DNA from: Croceicoccus sp.
GTDB lineage: Bacteria > Pseudomonadota > Alphaproteobacteria > Sphingomonadales > Sphingomonadaceae
Reading direction: 5' to 3'
DNA length: 7,152 nucleotides
NCBI GenBank assembly: GCA_029936705.1
Contig: JAPYSD010000177.1
Location: 1 to 7,152 of the forward strand
The first letter of the stretch is position 1; every line of letters starts with the position of its first letter. Positions 5,896-7,152 of the stretch are shown in pieces. The position numbers and the translations under genes are program-made. The notes under the pieces were generated by a model. The model was not told the origin of the DNA. It saw only the letters and a program-made list of their open reading frames with translations, and did no database searches.

Positions 5896-5901
5896 GAGGA
5901 G
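5896..5901 (+). promoter_or_regulatory. Ribosome-binding site that fixes the start at 5909
   Basis: GAGGAG is the strongest Shine-Dalgarno sequence in the window. It ends 1 nt before the ATG at 5903, which is too close, but 7 nt before the in-frame ATG at 5909, which is optimal. The second ATG is therefore the likely start. Confidence 0.75.
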
Positions 5902-5908
5902 AATGAAC

Positions 5909-6349
5909 ATGACGCCTAGAAACAGATTTGCGGCGATCGCTCTTGCTTCCCTTGCCCCGGTTTTCGCCCTGACCCCGATTGCCGCGCAGGCGGCGCAGGA
6001 CCAGCCGATGACGGAAGAGATGAGCAAGGGCGAACAGCGCCTTGCCGAGGCTCTCGAAGGACGGGTCGCCGGAGAGCCCGAGAACTGCATCCAGCTCAGC
6101 CGCATCACCAGCAGCACGGTCTATGACGACACGGCCATCGTCTACCGCGTCGGCAGCACGCTATACGTGAACCGGCCCGAGAGCGGGGCCAACTTCCTCG
6201 ACAGCCGCGACATCATGGTCAATCGCTCGCCGATGGGCCAGCTGTGCGATATCGACACGGTCCAGATGATGGACCAGACCGGCTTCATGAGCGGGATCGT
6301 CTTCCTGGGTGAATTCGTGCCCTATACGAAGCCCGACAAGGACGGCTAA
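5909..6349 (+). CDS. Small exported protein, DUF6491-like, function unknown
   Basis: This 146-residue protein has a classic Sec signal peptide: a basic N-terminus MTPRNR, a hydrophobic core at about residues 7-24 and a likely signal peptidase I site after AQA or AQAA near residues 28-29. The mature part of about 117 residues should be periplasmic. It opens with a polar helical segment, then a small domain with two cysteines, Cys60 (ENCIQL) and Cys113 (GQLCDID), which could form a disulfide. The order of blocks (Cys, Ile-rich strand, VYDDTAIVYRVG, YVNRPESG, then LC.ID and a final LGEFVPY) resembles DUF6491 proteins of Alphaproteobacteria. I make that match from memory and not firmly. The start at 5909 is chosen from ribosome-binding-site spacing over the ATG two codons upstream. 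The stop interlocks with that of the convergent gene. No lipobox or other anchor is seen. Confidence 0.8.
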   Translation: MTPRNRFAAIALASLAPVFALTPIAAQAAQDQPMTEEMSKGEQRLAEALEGRVAGEPENCIQLSRITSSTVYDDTAIVYRVGSTLYVNRPESGANFLDSRDIMVNRSPMGQLCDIDTVQMMDQTGFMSGIVFLGEFVPYTKPDKDG

Positions 6350-7152
6350 TCGCGGCCCTGCGTCGCGGCGCGCCTGCGCCGCGCACGCCAGTAACCGGCG
6401 ACGAGGACGGGCGACATGAGCAGCGGGTGCCGCTCCCGGAACGGGGTCAGCGGGACGACGATGCCGCTGTGCCGCTCGACCTTCCATGCCAGATAGCGGG
6501 CGCCGCCTTCGAACGTGGTGCCCGCGCGTAGCAGGCGCACCACGTTCAGCGGCTTGCCCAGCCGCCGCCTCCGTTCCCAGCGCCGCGCCAGCGCCTCGCG
6601 CTCCGCCGGCAGAAGATGCGGATTCAGCGTGCCATTATCGCTCTCGAACGCGATACCGGCGGCCTGCCACGCGGCGGGCAGCAGCCCGTCAAAATGTCCG
6701 GCCCCGAATTCCAGGATTGACTGTTCGCGCCCCGGTTTCTCGACCCGCAGCTCGGCGCGATAGGTGGCGCGGAACAGCGCCTGCCAGTATTCTCGCTCGG
6801 TTCCGTACGGTGCCCCCAGCGCCGCGGCGAAGCGGGCCGCGGTCATGCAGGCAGCCTCGATCGCTTGCACGACGACCTCCGCAGCTTGCGCATTTGCCGA
6901 CCACGCAAGCGCACTGGGCTGCACGAAACGTGCCCAGATGGTGGTGTCGGCGTGGCGCCCCTCTGCCGCATGGCGGAACGTGGACAGCCGCATGACGGCC
7001 ACCTTGGCGCGCAGAATTTCGCCCGCGTGCTCCCGCTCGTGATAGGCGACGCGCGGCCACAGGCCCTTTTCGCGCGGCCCATCGGTCAGCACGTAGAAGT
7101 CGAGCACCCCGTCCAGCGAACCGCTGCGCAGGTTGGAGCCATAGAACAGCAC
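6346..7152 (-). CDS. Tam41-like nucleotidyltransferase (putative CDP-diacylglycerol synthase), 5' partial
   Basis: The visible part is 268 residues, open to the window edge. It begins (GTG at 7152-7150 or an internal Val) with LFYGSNLRSGSLDGVLDFYVLTD, a nucleotidyltransferase-type Gly-Ser motif followed by an acidic strand. Tam41, the mitochondrial CDP-diacylglycerol synthase, has the same plan: a GS motif, then a single-Asp strand (IDLI.AVDD). Further parallels in the same order are AKVAVMRLSTF, IWARFVQPSAL (like its GRLHKP region) and LFRATYRAELRVE (like its LSY.GDLR region). The C-terminus, from HPLLMSPVLVAGYW into a run of Arg, looks like an amphipathic membrane-surface segment, which suits a phospholipid enzyme. 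The link is a by-eye motif match, not a search result; a more general nucleotidyltransferase is the alternative. Because the GS motif sits at the very edge, some N-terminal residues are probably outside the window. The stop TAG overlaps the stop of the exported-protein gene. Confidence 0.6.
   Translation of the reverse strand: MLFYGSNLRSGSLDGVLDFYVLTDGPREKGLWPRVAYHEREHAGEILRAKVAVMRLSTFRHAAEGRHADTTIWARFVQPSALAWSANAQAAEVVVQAIEAACMTAARFAAALGAPYGTEREYWQALFRATYRAELRVEKPGREQSILEFGAGHFDGLLPAAWQAAGIAFESDNGTLNPHLLPAEREALARRWERRRRLGKPLNVVRLLRAGTTFEGGARYLAWKVERHSGIVVPLTPFRERHPLLMSPVLVAGYWRARRRRAATQGRD

Noticed and set aside
6486..6995. Plus-strand open frame of 169 codons opposite the Tam41-like gene
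   Set aside because: Arg/Ala/Pro/Ser-rich with no family pattern and antisense to a better-supported gene.

Overview
The window is about 7.2 kb of densely coding, high-GC DNA. Codon usage is strongly GC-biased and the protein families are typical of Alphaproteobacteria. The overall look suggests a sphingomonad (Sphingomonadales, possibly Erythrobacteraceae). That placement is inferred from protein style and was not tested against a database. There are no tRNA or rRNA genes, CRISPR arrays, insertion sequences or phage genes. No gene-free stretch exceeds about 115 bases.

Layout. (1) Bases 1-1927, plus strand: the end of a MacB-type ABC export operon. It has a separate ATPase subunit, 5'-truncated by the window edge, whose stop codon overlaps the start of a FtsX/MacB-fold permease. 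(2) 2038-2478, plus strand: a hotdog-fold (4HBT) acyl-CoA thioesterase with a 13-bp perfect palindrome directly in front of its ATG. (3) 2466-3428, minus strand: a YadG-like ABC-2 ATPase with no permease beside it, overlapping the thioesterase tail to tail by 13 bp. (4) 3429-3542: a divergent promoter region with a perfect 8-bp-arm inverted repeat. (5) 3543-3800, plus strand: a small CHCC zinc-finger protein related to complex I subunit NDUFS6. (6) 3855-5842, plus strand: tldD (metalloprotease) followed 8 nt later by a DUF924 gene, a likely two-gene operon. (7) 5909-6349, plus strand: a small exported protein with a clear ribosome-binding site. (8) 6346-7152, minus strand: a 5'-truncated protein resembling the Tam41 family of CDP-diacylglycerol synthases, whose stop codon interlocks with that of the exported protein.

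How the genes fit together. Most are housekeeping or envelope functions in unrelated small transcription units; there is no obvious single pathway or defence system. Recurrent features are very tight packing (a coupled start, two tail-to-tail overlaps, no T-tract terminator) and weak or absent Shine-Dalgarno sequences. For two genes (2038 and 3855) a -10-like hexamer ends exactly 6 nt before the ATG, which would fit leaderless transcripts. The items most worth a second look are the Tam41-like protein, the palindrome at 2023-2035, the hairpin at 3464-3488 that could hide an alternative ATPase start, and the leaderless pattern.
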